Shown here: piece by piece, positions 61,249 to 64,000 of the stretch
Position numbering within the stretch: the stretch's first letter is position 1
Layout of the letters: the number at the start of each line of letters is the position of its first letter
NCBI RefSeq assembly: GCF_007164725.1
Contig: NZ_AP019697.1
Span: forward strand, 471,001 to 535,000
DNA: 64,000 nucleotides
Direction: 5' to 3'
DNA from: Dialister hominis
GTDB lineage: Bacteria; Bacillota; Negativicutes; Veillonellales; Dialisteraceae
Notes under the pieces: model-generated
Seen by the model: only the letters and a program-made list of their open reading frames with translations
Databases searched by the model: none
What the model was told of the DNA's origin: nothing
Position numbers and translations under genes: made by a program

Positions 61249-63249
61249 ATGAGAGCAAGAGTATATAGGAGTCTCCTATCAATGGGGATTATTTCGGTAC
61301 TGCTGACGTTCCTGCTGTCTGCCATTCTTTATTATCAGGGCATGCAGGACCAGTTCAGCCATGAAGTCGGTCATTTGACGGAAACAATGGCACAGGCATT
61401 ATCGAAATCAGATGAAGCACGAAGTGAAGAGTACCTGGACCGCATGTTCAAGGAAAATCACGAGAAAATGCACATCGTATGGATGAACACAGATGGAACC
61501 GTTCTGTATGACAGCAAGCCTGATCCGGGAGGGGATTATCTGACGAATACTGTCGTTCAGGAAGCACTCGATAAAGGCAGCGCTTACGAAGTCCATAAGG
61601 AAGGCAACGATACGCCGAAGAACTATTATGCGACAATGGCTCCTGATGACACGATACTTCGTATATCCGTAGAAAGAGCGATTCCTTACAGGGGATTCTC
61701 CTCCTATTTACCTGAAATCATCGTATTCCTCCTTGTTTTCATGGTTGGATGCCTCGCGGCTGCCGAGAAGGAGACAGAAAAAATTCTCAGGCCGTTTCAT
61801 CTTTTGGGAGATCTGGTCCAGCAGATCATGGAAGGCAGGCCCGCTCATAAGCTGCCTGACGATTACAAGGAACTCCAGCCTTTGATTGCAAAGTTGGAAG
61901 AACAGCACAACGATATAGAGAACTATCTGGAAGATATCGAGGAAGAAAGAAATACGATCCGCACTGTCGTCGATACGATTGCGGACGGCATTATCCTTTT
62001 GAATGAAGACAAGGAAATTGTCGATTACAACAAGACCGTCGAAGAACTCTTCGGACTGAAAGAAGACAAACGCTACAGAAGAATCGCAAGCCTTTATCAT
62101 GACGAAGACTGGCTGCGCGCCATCGGCCGCGCATACCACGCTGAAGGACGCCAGGAATATACCATGACGCTTTTCGGCCGTCCTTACCGTATGGTCATGA
62201 ATCATATCGAGCTGAATGATGACGAGGAGAAGGGCCTCCTGATCGTTCTGCGCGACCTGACAGCTGCATACACCGCAGAGAAGATGCGCCGCGAATTCTC
62301 TGCAAACGTTTCGCATGAACTGAAGACGCCACTGACATCCATCAGCGGCTTTGCTGAAATGATTGCAAACGGCATGTACCAGAAACCGGAAGACGTGCGT
62401 CTTTTCGGCAGCCGTATCATGAATGAGTCCCAGCGCATGCTGACGCTCATTGATACAATCATGCACCTTTCCAAGGTGGAAGAAACAGAAACAACGATTA
62501 CATGGAAAACGGTATCCGTGGACAGCCTTGTCCGCTATGCCGCTGATCTCATCAAGCCGCAGGCAGATGCCAAAGGCGTGACGATCGACATTGATGCGCA
62601 GCCTCTCTATACCTATGGCAATCCTGCGCTTCTTTCCGAGCTCATCATGAACCTTCTGGACAACAGCGTAAAATACAACCACCAGGGCGGCCATATTTCC
62701 GTGCGCCTTGCACCGGAAGGCGAGGACAAGCTTACTATTTCCGTATCGGATAACGGCATAGGCATTCCGAAGGAAAAGCAGGGAAGAGTCTTCGAAAGAT
62801 TCTACCGCGCCGACGAAAGCCGCACCAAGGCAACGGGTGGAAGCGGCCTGGGTCTTGCCATCTGCAAGCATATTGTCGAAAAACATAAGGGTACTTTGAA
62901 CATCAGCAGTGTAGAAGGAGAAGGAACCACGGTTACCGCTATCCTCCCGCGCCTTTCTGATGCCGATGTGAACAAGGAAAACGCAGAAGCCCTTACTGCC
63001 AAGAAGGAAGCAGCCGACGCTGAGTCCGGGCGTCTGGCGGCACTGGAAGCAGAAGAAGATAAGGCAAGAGAAGAAGCAGCCAAGAAAGAAGAGTCAGAAA
63101 AGGCAGAGGCTCAAAAGAAAGACGAAGAAGCCAAATTCCACCATAAGGGAAAGAAGCTTAAAAAGAACAAGAAGTCAAAGAAGAAAAACTCTGACCATAC
63201 AAAGGATGCTCCGTCTAAAGAAGACGACGAATCCAAGAAAAAGAAATAA
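61249..63249 (+). CDS. phoR: Phosphate sensor histidine kinase PhoR-like, with a charged C-terminal tail
   Basis: 666 residues. Span 1 about residues 8-27, an extracytoplasmic domain, span 2 about 148-166, a linker, a PAS domain (about 235-335, TIADGIILLNEDKEIVDYNK), HisKA with His356 in SANVSHELKTPLTSI, and the ATPase domain (LLDNSVKYN, ADESRTKATGGSGLGLAI). The kinase ends near TAILPRL; about 100 further residues are almost only Lys, Glu, Ala and Asp, ending in poly-Lys. PhoR proteins normally stop soon after the ATPase domain. 17 bases after phoB. Confidence 0.92.
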   Translation: MRARVYRSLLSMGIISVLLTFLLSAILYYQGMQDQFSHEVGHLTETMAQALSKSDEARSEEYLDRMFKENHEKMHIVWMNTDGTVLYDSKPDPGGDYLTNTVVQEALDKGSAYEVHKEGNDTPKNYYATMAPDDTILRISVERAIPYRGFSSYLPEIIVFLLVFMVGCLAAAEKETEKILRPFHLLGDLVQQIMEGRPAHKLPDDYKELQPLIAKLEEQHNDIENYLEDIEEERNTIRTVVDTIADGIILLNEDKEIVDYNKTVEELFGLKEDKRYRRIASLYHDEDWLRAIGRAYHAEGRQEYTMTLFGRPYRMVMNHIELNDDEEKGLLIVLRDLTAAYTAEKMRREFSANVSHELKTPLTSISGFAEMIANGMYQKPEDVRLFGSRIMNESQRMLTLIDTIMHLSKVEETETTITWKTVSVDSLVRYAADLIKPQADAKGVTIDIDAQPLYTYGNPALLSELIMNLLDNSVKYNHQGGHISVRLAPEGEDKLTISVSDNGIGIPKEKQGRVFERFYRADESRTKATGGSGLGLAICKHIVEKHKGTLNISSVEGEGTTVTAILPRLSDADVNKENAEALTAKKEAADAESGRLAALEAEEDKAREEAAKKEESEKAEAQKKDEEAKFHHKGKKLKKNKKSKKKNSDHTKDAPSKEDDESKKKK

Positions 63250-63255
63250 GACACT

Positions 63256-63293
63256 AAAAAACCATGGAGATCAAATGACCTTCATGGTTTTTT
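63256..63293. terminator. Bidirectional terminator between the kinase gene and the final gene
   Basis: AAAAAACCATG / CATGGTTTTTT stem with a 16-base loop, A and T runs on both sides. Confidence 0.9.
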
Positions 63294-63319
63294 AATGCCT
63301 GAAAGAGGCTTATCAGAAA

Positions 63320-63892
63320 TCAGGCATTCTTTGCTGCGTTGAACAGTCCTGTCTTCTTGTCGTATGTAAGAGTGTAGGTGGATTCACCATTTGCGTTCTT
63401 GCCGTGGAAGAGGATTGCTTTCTTTGATACTTCGAAAGAACCGGTTCCGTAAGTCTCCGGAAAAGAAGAAGTGGAAAAGGCAGTCTTGAAAGAGCCCTTG
63501 CTGTAAGCAACGATTGTCATGCCAAGGCCGTCTCCTGTATCAACCAGGTAGAAACGCTGCCCGTTGCCGTCATTGATAAGAGGCGTAACAGTGACTTTGG
63601 AATCCGTATAAGTCGCACCGTTCGTTCCAGTCTCGGTGACCGCCTTGACCGGAAGGGAAGAAAGCGTCAGTGAGTCGTCATAGCCTTCGGCTGAGAAAAT
63701 CATGTCAGCCTTTCCGGAAGTTCCGCTTGTCAGGTTGATGTCCAGGCGCTGGGCTGAACTAAGAGAGGTGTGGAAAGCAGCTTCGCCTCCATTGACCGCC
63801 ATGATGGAAGGCTCGCCCGTGATCCAGTTGGCAGAAGCGCCGGCCGTGAAGAGCATGGAGCAGATCGCTGCAGAGATCAGAATTTTTTTCAT
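63320..63892 (-). CDS. Exported protein of unknown function
   Basis: 190 residues from the ATG at 63892, with AAAGGAG eight bases upstream on the minus strand; an ATG six codons further out lacks such a site. Signal peptide MKKILISAAICSMLFTAG with cleavage near ASA-NWIT. The mature part is strand-rich and Ser/Thr/Gly-rich (HTSLSSAQRLDINLTSGTSG), with no recognised domain. TATAAT on the minus strand at 63925-63930 may be its -10. The last 70 bases of the window hold no further gene. Confidence 0.8.
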   Translation of the reverse strand: MKKILISAAICSMLFTAGASANWITGEPSIMAVNGGEAAFHTSLSSAQRLDINLTSGTSGKADMIFSAEGYDDSLTLSSLPVKAVTETGTNGATYTDSKVTVTPLINDGNGQRFYLVDTGDGLGMTIVAYSKGSFKTAFSTSSFPETYGTGSFEVSKKAILFHGKNANGESTYTLTYDKKTGLFNAAKNA

Positions 63893-64000
63893 GAAACCAA
63901 CTCCTTTCACAATGTCTTATCTCTATTATAGTTGAAAAAGAAGAAAAAAGAATGTCAAAATCAGTTCAAGGTGTAAAAACAAGGCCGGAAAGGCTGCTTT

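Overview
The window looks like chromosomal DNA from a diderm member of the Firmicutes (class Negativicutes; a Dialister- or Megasphaera-like organism is my best guess, not proven). Signs are Gram-positive-type T-box leaders and intrinsic terminators, the acetylase branch of lysine/diaminopimelate synthesis, roughly 50% G+C core genes, and an outer-membrane-type beta-barrel with a C-terminal Phe beside many Sec-exported proteins. No rRNA, tRNA, CRISPR array or prophage was seen.

Layout: 1-11.3 kb holds two exported proteins of unknown function, a fused purL, a two-component system, a small alarmone synthetase, typA and a YihY-type membrane protein. 11.3-15.0 kb is a tandem pair of exported esterases: an ISL3-family element with a perfect 8-bp target duplication has landed at the predicted transcription start of one copy, which also carries a frameshift. 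15.0-17.6 kb is a panC-panD-BASS transporter operon behind a long, apparently structured leader with two consecutive terminators. 17.7-24.5 kb holds a small porin-like barrel, a nitrilase-family amidase, an M18 aminopeptidase, truA, an IS1182-family element inserted exactly behind truA, and a universal stress protein.

24.5-34.7 kb holds exported and unknown proteins, a regulator gene split by a 60-bp insertion, two paralogous MFS transporters that share an upstream box and a structured, terminator-ending leader, then N-acylamino-acid racemase-like, M20 peptidase and second racemase-like genes: a plausible uptake and deacylation route for N-acylated amino acids. 34.7-43.5 kb is a cysteine-responsive region: three T-box leaders, all with a TGC (Cys) specifier and a TGGA tRNA-end-binding sequence, control a 40-residue single-span microprotein, a UroD/MtaA-like protein with an amino-acid ABC transporter, and an orphan binding protein followed by a dipeptidase.

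43.6-56.2 kb carries dusB and the purine cluster purE-C-F-M, then dapH-dapL-patA, then purN-H-D; purE has a promoter and a two-terminator leader. A 284-bp non-autonomous element with IS1182-like ends follows purD. 56.7-63.3 kb is the phosphate regulon pstS-C-A-B with phoB-phoR type regulators; the kinase has an unusual lysine/glutamate-rich tail of about 100 residues. The window ends with a convergent exported protein of unknown function.
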